Shown one piece after another: positions 8,143 to 15,669 of a stretch of DNA of 64,000 nt. Location of the stretch: contig NC_052047.1 in NCBI RefSeq assembly GCF_903992535.2, positions 6,082,120 to 6,146,119 of the forward strand. Direction: 5' to 3'. Position 1 is the first letter of the stretch. Each line of letters starts with the position of its first letter. Source of the stretch: Arvicola amphibius (Eukaryota; Chordata; Mammalia; Rodentia; Cricetidae). The notes below the pieces were generated by a model. It made no database searches, was not told the DNA's origin, and worked only from the letters and a program-made list of their open reading frames with translations. The translations under genes and the position numbers were made by a program.

Positions 8143-9897
8143 ATGGGCAACGATCAGTCTGTCTCCAGTGTATGCGATTTTGTAGATCCCATACAGCGGT
8201 TACTCCAGGAGAGAGGATTGAAAATCTCGAAATCCACCATAAAGGTGATTGTCGGGGATATTGATCGCTCGGCTCCGTGGTTTGCGGTGTCTGGGGATCT
8301 AAATCTGCATTGCTGGAGAAAGCTAGGCAAAGATTTGGAGGCAGCAAAGGAACAGGGGCAATTAAAGAAGGGGACTTATCCTTTTTGGAGATTAGTACAC
8401 TCCTGTTTGAAAGACGGAAAAAATGTAGAGGAGTTAAGAGAAGGAAGGAAAATGTTGGCAAGACACCAGGACAGCCTTTCAGAAGCAGGTTCAAAGACAG
8501 AGGAGGATACAGAAGAAAAGTGCACGGTAATAAGGAACAAAAAAGGAGAAAAGAAAGATATAAAAGAAAAAGAGGATCCTAAGATAAATAAACCTTCAGC
8601 ACCTCCCCTATATCCGGTGCTGGATGAATTCGCAGCCTTGCGGCTGGCTGAAGAAGAGCTGGTAGAGGCAGAGGAGGAGAGCTTAGAGGAGGAAGATGCA
8701 CGTTATGAGGAGGAGAGATATGGGCCAGCTCTAAAAGTGCCTACTAGAGAGTTTCCCCCTCCTTACGTGCAGCCCAGGAGTAGCTGCCATTTCATCGACA
8801 GGGGCACTCTTGCGCAGTTAGCTGTGCATTATCCACCTTCAGTGGTGGTATTTCCTGTTTTTGAGGATCAAAATCAACAAAGATATCATGAGCCAGTCCC
8901 TTATAAAGAGTTAAAAGATTTAGTGGAAGCGGCAAAGACTTATGGAGCTAATGCGCAGTATACCCGCACATTACTGACTCGGTTGACCACCAGAGCTATG
9001 ACACCAACAGATTGGTGGGAAATTGCTAGAGCATGCCTTTCTACAGGTCAATATCTAGATTATAGATCTATAGTGGTAGAAGCTGCTCACACTCAGGCTC
9101 GAGTAAATGCGCAAACGCCAAATCGAGCTCCCTGGAATGCAGACATGTTATTAGGGCAAGGGCAATGGACGGCTAATCAAACAGCCTATCCAGTGGAGGT
9201 ATATCAACAAATTAATGAAATTTACACAAGAGCATGGAAAATGATACCAAAAAGAGGTGAAGTGACGGGCAACCTTACTAAAATTATTCAAGGCCCTACT
9301 GAACCTTTTTCGGAGTTTGTGGCTCGCATGATGGAAGCTGCAGGAAAAGTTTTCGGTGAGGCGGAAGAAGCTATGCCTCTGGTTCAGCAGTTAGTGTTTG
9401 AACAGGCTACTAAAGAATGTAAGAGAGCCATCATGCCGTGGAAAAATAAAGGACTGGATGCTTGGCTTAAGGCCTGCCGAGAGATAGGCGGCCCTCTAAC
9501 TAATGCTGGCCTAGCGGCTGCTATGCTAGCAGTCTCCAGGGGGCAGGGAAGATCAGGTACCTGCTTTAATTGCGGGAAGCCGGGGCATGTACGAAAAAAT
9601 TGCCCCCAAGGCACACATAAAAAGAGCCAAGGTCAGAGACAGCCGGGCACATGCCCGCGGTGCAAAAAGGGAAAACACTGGGCAAATGAGTGTCGATCCG
9701 TAAAGGATATCAATGGACAGCCCATACCTAATGCAACATCAGCCATGTCAAAAAACGGGCAGAAGGGCCCACTACCCCAGGGCCCGAGAATTTATGGGGC
9801 AATTCAGGAGCCAAACATGAGACCACCCCAGTCATCAGAAGGGCCACCACAGGCTCCGCAGGGTTGGACCTCCGTGCCACCACCGGATTGGTACTGA
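8143..9897 (+). CDS. gag: Gag polyprotein (584 aa), intact
   Basis: Precursor of matrix, capsid and nucleocapsid, which assembles the particle and packages RNA. The ATG has a strong context (aaagATGG). M-G-N-D-Q-S at the N-terminus fits N-myristoylation at Gly2, so assembly at the plasma membrane is expected rather than the ER budding of classical IAPs. A PSAP late motif lies at 151-154 and PPPY at 205-208, flanking a very acidic Glu-rich stretch (about 170-195). The major homology region begins near residue 383 (QGPTEPFSEFVARM). Two CCHC zinc knuckles, both C-x2-C-x4-H-x4-C, are at 474-487 and 504-517. The C-terminus is proline-rich. Ribosomes slip at 9750-9756 to enter pro. Length and motif order are normal for a betaretrovirus; no stop or frameshift damage is seen. 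Confidence 0.96.
   Translation: MGNDQSVSSVCDFVDPIQRLLQERGLKISKSTIKVIVGDIDRSAPWFAVSGDLNLHCWRKLGKDLEAAKEQGQLKKGTYPFWRLVHSCLKDGKNVEELREGRKMLARHQDSLSEAGSKTEEDTEEKCTVIRNKKGEKKDIKEKEDPKINKPSAPPLYPVLDEFAALRLAEEELVEAEEESLEEEDARYEEERYGPALKVPTREFPPPYVQPRSSCHFIDRGTLAQLAVHYPPSVVVFPVFEDQNQQRYHEPVPYKELKDLVEAAKTYGANAQYTRTLLTRLTTRAMTPTDWWEIARACLSTGQYLDYRSIVVEAAHTQARVNAQTPNRAPWNADMLLGQGQWTANQTAYPVEVYQQINEIYTRAWKMIPKRGEVTGNLTKIIQGPTEPFSEFVARMMEAAGKVFGEAEEAMPLVQQLVFEQATKECKRAIMPWKNKGLDAWLKACREIGGPLTNAGLAAAMLAVSRGQGRSGTCFNCGKPGHVRKNCPQGTHKKSQGQRQPGTCPRCKKGKHWANECRSVKDINGQPIPNATSAMSKNGQKGPLPQGPRIYGAIQEPNMRPPQSSEGPPQAPQGWTSVPPPDWY
9750..9756 (+). promoter_or_regulatory. gag-pro -1 frameshift site A AAA AAC
   Basis: The heptamer is in correct phase: in the gag frame the codons are AAA (9751) and AAC (9754). 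After a -1 slip the pro frame is open to 10659. This is the classic slippery sequence used at gag-pro of MMTV and in IAP. A GC-rich stretch follows within 5-10 nt and could fold into the stimulatory structure, but I did not fold it. No ATG starts the pro frame before the dUTPase domain, which supports frameshifting. Confidence 0.9.
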
Positions 9898-10661
9898 CTC
9901 AGAGTATGGGTGTTCAAGCTATAGACACAGATATGTCAGGACCTCTAGAGGAAGGAACAGTGGGACTAGTTTTAGGAAGATCCTCCAGTACTCTTAGAGG
10001 GTTATTAGTGCTACCTGGAGTGATCGACCCTGACTACAAAGGCATTATTAAGGTAATGTGTCATTCTCCGTTTGGCATCATTTCGATTGCACCCGGAGAT
10101 CGTATTGCACAATTGTTAATTCTTCGATCAGACCATGAAAAATTTCCCTCTTATGAGAAAGAGAGGGGCAAGCGAGGGTTCGGCTCCTCTGGGGTTGAAC
10201 TAGCATGCTTGTCTATAGGACTTGATGATCGCCCCATGTGTACCCTAGAAATAGAAGGAAAGCTCTTTACGGGCCTATTGGATACCGGAGCGGACAGAAG
10301 TGTGATGCGTAAACAGGATTGGCCGAAGAGGTGGCCGTTACAGACGGCTGCACAAACCTTACAGGGTCTAGGATACAAAAATACTCCAGATATGAGTGCT
10401 AAGCAATTGCATTGGAGGATGGAACACAGTCAAGGCATTTTTCAGCCTTTTGTCATAGACCTCCCTTTAAATTTATGGGGAAGGGATGTACAACAACAAT
10501 TAAAATTGATAATTACCAATGATTATTCTCAAGTGAGTAAAGATGTCATGAAGGCACAAGGCTTTGTACCAGGAAAAGGGCTGGGGGCTCGCCTTCAAGG
10601 ACGAAGTGATCCCGTGTTGCCCACTCCCAAATCTGATCGGAAGGGCTTGGGTTTTTCCTAG
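9753..10661 (+). CDS. pro: Pro: dUTPase, aspartic protease and G-patch, intact
   Basis: Made as a Gag-Pro fusion by -1 frameshifting; the frame has no nearby ATG at the start (the codon at 9864 is TTG). The N-terminal part is a trimeric-type dUTPase with all five motifs in order: GSAGLDL (from 9852), GRSS, GVIDPDYKG, GDRIAQLLI and RGFGSSG. It would hydrolyse dUTP to limit uracil in viral DNA. The retroviral aspartic protease follows, with the catalytic LLDTGADRS (Asp codon at 10281) and a later W-G-R-D corresponding to the conserved helix. The C-terminus is a G-patch (GFVPGKGLGARLQG, then a final GLGF), as in betaretroviruses such as MPMV. It ends at TAG 10659-10661, overlapping the pol frame through the second slippery site. 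No active-site loss is seen. Confidence 0.93.
   Translation, partial: KRAEGPTTPGPENLWGNSGAKHETTPVIRRATTGSAGLDLRATTGLVLTQSMGVQAIDTDMSGPLEEGTVGLVLGRSSSTLRGLLVLPGVIDPDYKGIIKVMCHSPFGIISIAPGDRIAQLLILRSDHEKFPSYEKERGKRGFGSSGVELACLSIGLDDRPMCTLEIEGKLFTGLLDTGADRSVMRKQDWPKRWPLQTAAQTLQGLGYKNTPDMSAKQLHWRMEHSQGIFQPFVIDLPLNLWGRDVQQQLKLIITNDYSQVSKDVMKAQGFVPGKGLGARLQGRSDPVLPTPKSDRKGLGFS
10649..10655 (+). promoter_or_regulatory. pro-pol -1 frameshift site G GGT TTT
   Basis: The heptamer fits X XXY YYZ and is in phase with pro codons GGT (10650) and TTT (10653), only 3 nt before the pro stop codon TAG. The pol frame is open from here with no ATG until the methionine codon after 10733. Downstream sequence (10661-10700) contains self-complementary pieces such as gatgcgttacgcatc, a short hairpin that could act as the stimulator. 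Confidence 0.82.
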
Positions 10662-13267
10662 GGGCCACTGATGATGCGTTACGCATCCCCTGGGGCACAG
10701 ATACACCCGTTTGGGTGCCTCAGTGGCCCCTGTCTATGGAAAAGCTCCAGGCCGCACACATATTAGTTAAAGAACAACTTCAGCTTGGTCATATTGAACC
10801 TTCTGTGTCTCCTTGGAATTCTCCTATTTTCATCATAAAAAAGAAGTCAGGAAAATGGAGGCTGCTGCATGACCTTAGAGCAGTTAATGCACAAATGCAA
10901 CTCATGGGATCTGTCCAAAGAGGGTTGCCTCTTTTAAGTGCTTTACCAAGAGATTGGCCTGTTTTTGCCATAGATGTTAAGGATTGCTTCTTTTCTATAC
11001 CCTTGCATGTTTTAGATAAACATCGTTTTGCATTTACTGTTCCCTCTATAAATCACGAACAGCCTGATGAACGCTATCAATGGAAGGTCTTACCACAGGG
11101 TATGGCCAACAGTCCCACCATGTGCCAGCTATACGTGAATCAGGCGTTACAACCAGTGAGACGTAGTTTTCCAAAAGTTAGGCTGATCCATTACATGGAT
11201 GATATCCTATTGGCAGCAAAACAAGAGCATATGCTAGAACGGGCATTAGTTGCCCTGGAGGCATCCTTAAAACAAAAGGGGCTGATTATTGCCGCCGATA
11301 AGATTCAAAAGACAAGTATTATAGAGTTTTTAGGAGCCCGTGTTACCCCAAAACAGATTTTTCCACAAAAAATTTGCATTCGCACATCACATTTACGCAC
11401 TTTAAATGATTTTCAAAAATTGCTCGGAGATATAAATTGGCTGAGAGGATATCTCCCCATTACCCGTGAAGCTTTGCAGCCGTTGTTCTCAATATTAGAA
11501 GGAAATCCTGATGTAACGTCACCTAGAGAGCTTACACCCAAGGGAAAAGAAGCATTAAAGATAGTGGAAAAGGCCATAGAACAAGCGCAGGTTCTTCGGT
11601 TTGATCCAGAACAACCATTATTGCTTTGCATTCTGCGCACTGTTGGTCATCCTACTGGAGTATTGTGGCAGACAGGCCCGATTTGGTGGATACATGGTCA
11701 TACACTTGGTTCACGCACGTTAAGCTATTATCCTGATTTAGTGGCACAACAGGCATTATTGGGAGTGAGGTTCAGCTTGACCTCCTTTGGAAAAATGCCA
11801 GAGAAGTTAATATTGCCCTATACCAAAGATCAAATTGAGGTTTTGACAGGGACTACTGATGATTGGGCCGTATTGATTTCCTCATATTCAGGCGTTATTG
11901 ATAATCATTATCCGTCTGATAAATTGCTGTCCTTTATGGCACAGAATGTTGTATATTTTCCAAAGATTACCAGTGCTTCTCCTTTGAATAATGGCTTGAC
12001 TATTTTTACTGATGGGTCCAAAACTGGAATTGGAGCCTATATGGTATATGGCTCCCCGCCTGTTACTCTGAAATTTCGCTCTGGAGCACCCCAAGTCGTG
12101 GAGTGTCAAGTAGTGTTGGAGGTCTTTAAGGCCTTTCCCCATCAGCCTTTTAACTTGTATTCTGATTCATGCTATGTAGTTAATGCTGTAAAACATCTGG
12201 AAGTGGCTGCATATGTTAAACCTAGTAGCATGGTTGCATCTTTGTTATTACAAATTCAGAATTGTATAATTCAACGTGCTAAACCATTTTTTATCGGTCA
12301 TATTAGAGCTCATTCCGGTCTTCCTGGACCTATGACTGAAGCTAATGATATGGTTGATAGGGCTACCAGGGAAATGGCTTTAGTTGCCCTGGATCCTATG
12401 CAATCGGCTGAACAATTTCATAGAAAGTTTCATGTGCCTGCAAATACCCTTCGCCTTAAGTTTAATATTACTCGCGACCAAGCGCGTGAGATAGTTAAAC
12501 AATGTTCCTCCTGTGTGATCTTTCATCATCCGCCTCATATTGGGGTTAATCCACGTGGGTTAAAGCCACTTACCCTTTGGCAGATGGATGTTACTCATGT
12601 TTCAGAATTTGGTAAACAAAAATATTTGCATGTTTCCGTGGACACTTGTTCAGGTGTTATACATGCCACCCCGTTATGTGGTGAAAAGGTCCTTAACGTA
12701 AGGACCCATTGCCTAGAAGCCTGGGCTGCTTGGGGCAAGCCTTATTCTTTAAAAACTGATAATGGCCCGGCATATGCCTCTAAAAGTTTTCAACAGTTCT
12801 GCTCTATTTTCGAAATTAATCATACTACTGGTTTGCCCTATAATCCACAAGGACAAGGCATCGTGGAAAGGGCTAACCGCACCATTAAGGAATTGCTTCA
12901 AAAACAAAAAGGGGGAATAGCCGAGGGCGCATCCCCGCGAGATAGAATATCTCTCGCTCTCTTTACATTTAATTTTTTGACCTTGGATTCCAATGGCTGT
13001 TCAGCCGCGGAAAGACATATGGACCACAGACACAGAAATACAGAATTAGTAAAATGGAAGGATGTAATTGATAACAAATGGTATGGACCGGACCCTGTGA
13101 TACAGAGGTCCAGGGGAGCTGTTTGTGTCTTTCCTCAGAATCGGCCAGATCCGGTGTGGATCCCTACCAGACTGACAAGGATCGTGACAACACTGGAACA
13201 GCCTGACGAAGAGCAAGGAGATGTTGCTGCTCCTGATCCTGTTGGTGAACCTGCCGGTTCCAGTTGA
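10652..13267 (+). CDS. pol: Pol: reverse transcriptase, RNase H, integrase, intact
   Basis: Made as Gag-Pro-Pol by two -1 frameshifts. Residue numbers count from the codon at 10715. RT: fingers/palm motifs LHDLRAVN and VFAIDVKDCFF, LPQGMANSP, and the catalytic YMDD at 160-163. RNase H: active-site D433 (TDGS), E463, D484 (SDS) and D545 all present, giving an intact DEDD set. Integrase: zinc-binding H569-x3-H573 and C597-x2-C600, then DD35E with D625 (QMDVTH), D682 (KTDNGPAYAS) and E718 (GIVERAN), the last two separated by exactly 35 residues. The C-terminal part has the W..GPDPV...RGAVCVF pattern of betaretroviral integrases. The last 47 nt overlap env, and the env splice acceptor lies inside it. 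No lesion was found. Confidence 0.95.
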   Translation, partial: FFLGATDDALRIPWGTDTPVWVPQWPLSMEKLQAAHILVKEQLQLGHIEPSVSPWNSPIFIIKKKSGKWRLLHDLRAVNAQMQLMGSVQRGLPLLSALPRDWPVFAIDVKDCFFSIPLHVLDKHRFAFTVPSINHEQPDERYQWKVLPQGMANSPTMCQLYVNQALQPVRRSFPKVRLIHYMDDILLAAKQEHMLERALVALEASLKQKGLIIAADKIQKTSIIEFLGARVTPKQIFPQKICIRTSHLRTLNDFQKLLGDINWLRGYLPITREALQPLFSILEGNPDVTSPRELTPKGKEALKIVEKAIEQAQVLRFDPEQPLLLCILRTVGHPTGVLWQTGPIWWIHGHTLGSRTLSYYPDLVAQQALLGVRFSLTSFGKMPEKLILPYTKDQIEVLTGTTDDWAVLISSYSGVIDNHYPSDKLLSFMAQNVVYFPKITSASPLNNGLTIFTDGSKTGIGAYMVYGSPPVTLKFRSGAPQVVECQVVLEVFKAFPHQPFNLYSDSCYVVNAVKHLEVAAYVKPSSMVASLLLQIQNCIIQRAKPFFIGHIRAHSGLPGPMTEANDMVDRATREMALVALDPMQSAEQFHRKFHVPANTLRLKFNITRDQAREIVKQCSSCVIFHHPPHIGVNPRGLKPLTLWQMDVTHVSEFGKQKYLHVSVDTCSGVIHATPLCGEKVLNVRTHCLEAWAAWGKPYSLKTDNGPAYASKSFQQFCSIFEINHTTGLPYNPQGQGIVERANRTIKELLQKQKGGIAEGASPRDRISLALFTFNFLTLDSNGCSAAERHMDHRHRNTELVKWKDVIDNKWYGPDPVIQRSRGAVCVFPQNRPDPVWIPTRLTRIVTTLEQPDEEQGDVAAPDPVGEPAGSS
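13119..13138 (+). promoter_or_regulatory. env splice acceptor
   Basis: A pyrimidine-rich run (gtttgtgtctttcctcag) ends in AG at 13137-13138, followed by a purine. No ATG occurs between this site and the env ATG at 13221, so an mRNA joined from the leader donor would have env as its first ORF. This fits the standard singly spliced env message. Confidence 0.75.
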
Positions 13268-14993
13268 ATCTGAAGAATCTTATTTCTGGGCTGTGGCCCG
13301 TACATGGCCCATTCCAATTCCTGTTCACAATGAGTCCACAATATTGCCACAATTTTTTGTTGATAGTTGCCAATTGAACTTAGTTTGCAAAAAGGTGGAT
13401 GCTCGGGAACAGAAATTTAATCAAACTGTAGTGCCCCTAGCAGGAACTTTATGTTTTACCACAAATCAGAGCACTTCTATCTCAGACTGCATCTTGCTAG
13501 ATGCTATGAATCTTACTGTAGCTAGAGATCCATTTTTAGAAGATACCCCTAATTTTTTGAGAAAGGCCATTAGCGTAGCCCTGCCTCAGGTCAGATCTGG
13601 AGCTAAATCTGGATCTGGCTCCTATTCCGGTTCCAATGATACTGTTAATGTTACCACTTATGGGATCAGTTGCAACCTTACAACGCCCAATTGGGTACAG
13701 GTTAGCAAGGTTAATAATAGTGATTCACAGGTTGGCAATAGTAATCATACTAGTAATAATATTTTTTCTTGGTCTGTCCCTAGATGCTCTGGTAATGATT
13801 TGAGCTATCCCCCTGAATTTGTGGATTGCAGAGGACGATATGATAAGTTTTACAATAATTCTGGATGGGTTCTTAGGAATCTTAACCATTTTAAGGTTAA
13901 AAGAAAACTTATGATAAAGGTTGGATCACCCTTTACACCATGGATACTTATGAATTCCAGAGGAGCTATAACTGAGTTGTCTCCATTTGCTACATTTGTT
14001 CGCTCTGGAATAATTATGTTAAATAATTATACAGGGATTATGAATCACACTTCTAAAGAAATTAATATAACTAGTGTAGAGAAAAAACATAATACTACTC
14101 TACGGCAAACCAGAGTTTGCCTGGATCCTCCCTTTGTCTGGCTTTTGTTTAATACTACAGGGAGTTCAAATAATACTGCAGTTGATTGCAAGAAGGATAA
14201 TTGCTCTCTGTCACAATGTTGGAATTTCTACCATTCAGGTGCGATTGTTATGCGCATCCCTACCTTTGTGTTTTTGCCTGTAAAAGCCAATCCTAAGAAC
14301 TTCCCATTAGCCACCCTGGTTCGCCGGAAAAGGGATTTTGGCATTACAGCAACTATTGTGACGGCTATTGCAGTGTCTGCTGCTGCAGCTGTTACTGCAG
14401 GAGTAGCTATGGCTAATCAAGTTCAGACAGTTACTTTTATCAATTCCGTGGTTCAAAAAACCTCGGACGCTATGTATATACAAGAAAAGATTAACCATCA
14501 ATTAATGTCAGGTATTTTATTGTTAAATAAGAGAGTTGATTTGGTGGAAAGAAATATGTTAGAAATGTTTGATATAGTTACCTTTGGTTGTGTAGATCGT
14601 ACTAAGCATTTGTGTGTTACCCCCTATACTGCTACCCTTAATGAATCCCGAGCGATTTCTCAATATCTAAATGGCAATTGGACAAGGGAATTGGAACAAT
14701 TGCAAGCAAATTTTAGTTTGAAGATTTTGGCTTTGAATCAAACCCAGGCGACTATGGTTTCGCTGGGGGAATTTACAGATTGGCTGGTAGATACCTTTTC
14801 ATATATTAAGGAATGGGCAGGGGTTGGCGTGCTAGGATTAATATTAACTTCGGGAGTGATATTGGCGTTGTTTCTGATTCTAAGGCTGATTCGGGTAAGG
14901 AAACGGGAAAAGGTGGCCATTGCTCGTGCCCTCGCAGCCTTGGAGGCCGGTAACTCCCCCCAAGCTTGGATCAGCATCTTACAGGACTCCTGA
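13221..14993 (+). CDS. env: Env glycoprotein (590 aa), intact
   Basis: Surface (SU) and transmembrane (TM) subunits for receptor binding and membrane fusion. A hydrophobic leucine-rich signal peptide occupies about residues 1-16. SU runs to a furin-type site RRKR (368-371). Roughly 20 N-x-S/T sequons are present, most of them in SU, plus a Ser/Gly-rich run at 125-141. TM starts with an Ala/Val-rich fusion peptide just after the cleavage site. It has a C-x7-C disulfide loop and lacks the CX6CC motif of gammaretroviruses. A membrane anchor begins near residue 533, followed by a basic cytoplasmic tail of about 30 residues. Mouse IAPE Env is reported to use GPI-anchored ephrin-A proteins as receptors; whether this protein does so is unknown. 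No truncation or frameshift is seen. It is read from spliced mRNA and overlaps the end of pol. Confidence 0.95.
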   Translation: MLLLLILLVNLPVPVESEESYFWAVARTWPIPIPVHNESTILPQFFVDSCQLNLVCKKVDAREQKFNQTVVPLAGTLCFTTNQSTSISDCILLDAMNLTVARDPFLEDTPNFLRKAISVALPQVRSGAKSGSGSYSGSNDTVNVTTYGISCNLTTPNWVQVSKVNNSDSQVGNSNHTSNNIFSWSVPRCSGNDLSYPPEFVDCRGRYDKFYNNSGWVLRNLNHFKVKRKLMIKVGSPFTPWILMNSRGAITELSPFATFVRSGIIMLNNYTGIMNHTSKEINITSVEKKHNTTLRQTRVCLDPPFVWLLFNTTGSSNNTAVDCKKDNCSLSQCWNFYHSGAIVMRIPTFVFLPVKANPKNFPLATLVRRKRDFGITATIVTAIAVSAAAAVTAGVAMANQVQTVTFINSVVQKTSDAMYIQEKINHQLMSGILLLNKRVDLVERNMLEMFDIVTFGCVDRTKHLCVTPYTATLNESRAISQYLNGNWTRELEQLQANFSLKILALNQTQATMVSLGEFTDWLVDTFSYIKEWAGVGVLGLILTSGVILALFLILRLIRVRKREKVAIARALAALEAGNSPQAWISILQDS

Positions 14994-15268
14994 CCCTAAT
15001 CCCTGCTTTTGCACCCGAAGGCCATTGAGCCATTGCACTCGGAAAGAGGGATCGATGAGGTTCCCCTGAATCTGGGGATGTGTTGTCCTGGACAGGAGGT
15101 TTTGCACCTAAGAGTGCACTGAGTAGATCCACTCAGGAGATCATGACCTTATGCATATGGGTAGTCCCGCTTATTTTTCCCATCCCTGAGAAAAACGGGA
15201 CATGTCTACATTTTCAGGGTAAGGTCCTCTGACCTCAGCCTTGACTGTCTTTTAAATTTCATAAAATT
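14994..15268 (+). other. env-3' LTR interval with stem-loops, possible RNA export element
   Basis: No ORF of note. Two hairpins can be read directly: ctgagt/actcag (15119-15124 with 15131-15136), and a longer one pairing gtcccg-tttttc (15164-15169, 15174-15179) with gaaaaa-cgggac (15190-15201), with a 4-nt CTTA bulge and a 10-nt loop. IAPs and simple betaretroviruses carry constitutive transport elements in this position so that unspliced RNA can leave the nucleus, and I see no Rec/Rem-type protein. The function is inferred. Confidence 0.5.
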
Positions 15269-15281
15269 AAAAGGGGGGAAC
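15269..15281 (+). promoter_or_regulatory. Polypurine tract (plus-strand primer)
   Basis: AAAAGGGGGGAAC directly abuts the TG of the 3' LTR, the position needed to prime plus-strand DNA synthesis. Confidence 0.93.
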
Positions 15282-15585
15282 TGTGGCGGCCGCACTTACA
15301 TTCGCCATTACAAGATGGCGCCGAGGGCTAAAGTAAACAAGTATGTGGCGCGAACTTTTCGCGCCACATCTGCCTGGCAACAGGTTTCCACCAATCCTTT
15401 TCTGCCACGTCACCTAATCAGTAGACACGCCCCGTCCTCCTCTATATAAGCCGCCACCCAGCCCGGCTCGGGGCCCCCTGCTTCCAGCTCTCCCTCAACC
15501 AAGCAGCGCTTCATTAAAGTGTGATCAGAGAAGAATCCTGTGTCGGTGGTGATCTTTCCCTGCTGGTCAGGGCTCGCTCGCCGCA
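15282..15585 (+). repeat. 3' LTR (304 bp)
   Basis: By eye it is identical base for base to the 5' LTR at an offset of 7753. It carries the same TATA box, E2F palindrome (15343-15369) and ATTAAA signal, and ends CGCCGCA. Identity of LTRs, which are copied from one template at integration, dates the insertion as recent. Confidence 0.95.
15513..15518 (+). terminator. Poly(A) signal ATTAAA in the 3' LTR
   Basis: This is the copy expected to direct 3' end formation of genomic and env RNA, with cleavage about 10-25 nt downstream; a GT-rich stretch (gtgtcggtggtgatc) follows at 15540-15554. Confidence 0.8.
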
Positions 15586-15591
15586 ATCAAA
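15586..15591. repeat. 3' target-site duplication of the provirus
   Basis: ATCAAA, identical to 7523-7528, directly follows the terminal CA of the 3' LTR. Confidence 0.93.
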
Positions 15592-15669
15592 GAATAATAT
15601 CTTAGAACACATGGACTCAGGGGTAGGGAGATGTTCAGGTAATGAGGATCTAACATCAAGTTCCAATAC

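Larger units (their letters stand above)
7529..15585 (+). mobile_element. Full-length env-bearing betaretrovirus-like provirus (IAPE-like)
   Basis: An 8057-bp endogenous retrovirus with the order LTR, PBS, leader ORF, gag, pro (dUTPase, protease, G-patch), pol, env, polypurine tract, LTR. The LTR start (TG, then an 'acattcgccattacaagatg' block) and the tRNA-Phe PBS are IAP-like. An N-myristoylation signal on Gag and a full env frame fit the env-carrying IAPE relatives rather than classical retrotransposing IAPs. Both LTRs read as identical over 304 bp, the duplication is intact, and none of the four main frames is interrupted, so the insertion is young and appears coding-complete. Whether it is expressed, polymorphic or functional cannot be told from sequence. 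The IAPE assignment rests on features, not alignment; a related betaretroviral ERV lineage is the alternative. Confidence 0.95.

Noticed and set aside
8018..8494. 158-codon reverse ORF opposite the start of gag
   Set aside because: Antisense shadow of an intact gag; I see no promoter or splice signals for an antisense gene.
8277..8582. 101-codon + ORF overlapping gag in another frame
   Set aside because: Lies wholly inside the MA region with Lys/Arg/Glu bias from A/G-rich codons; no known overlapping accessory gene in this position.
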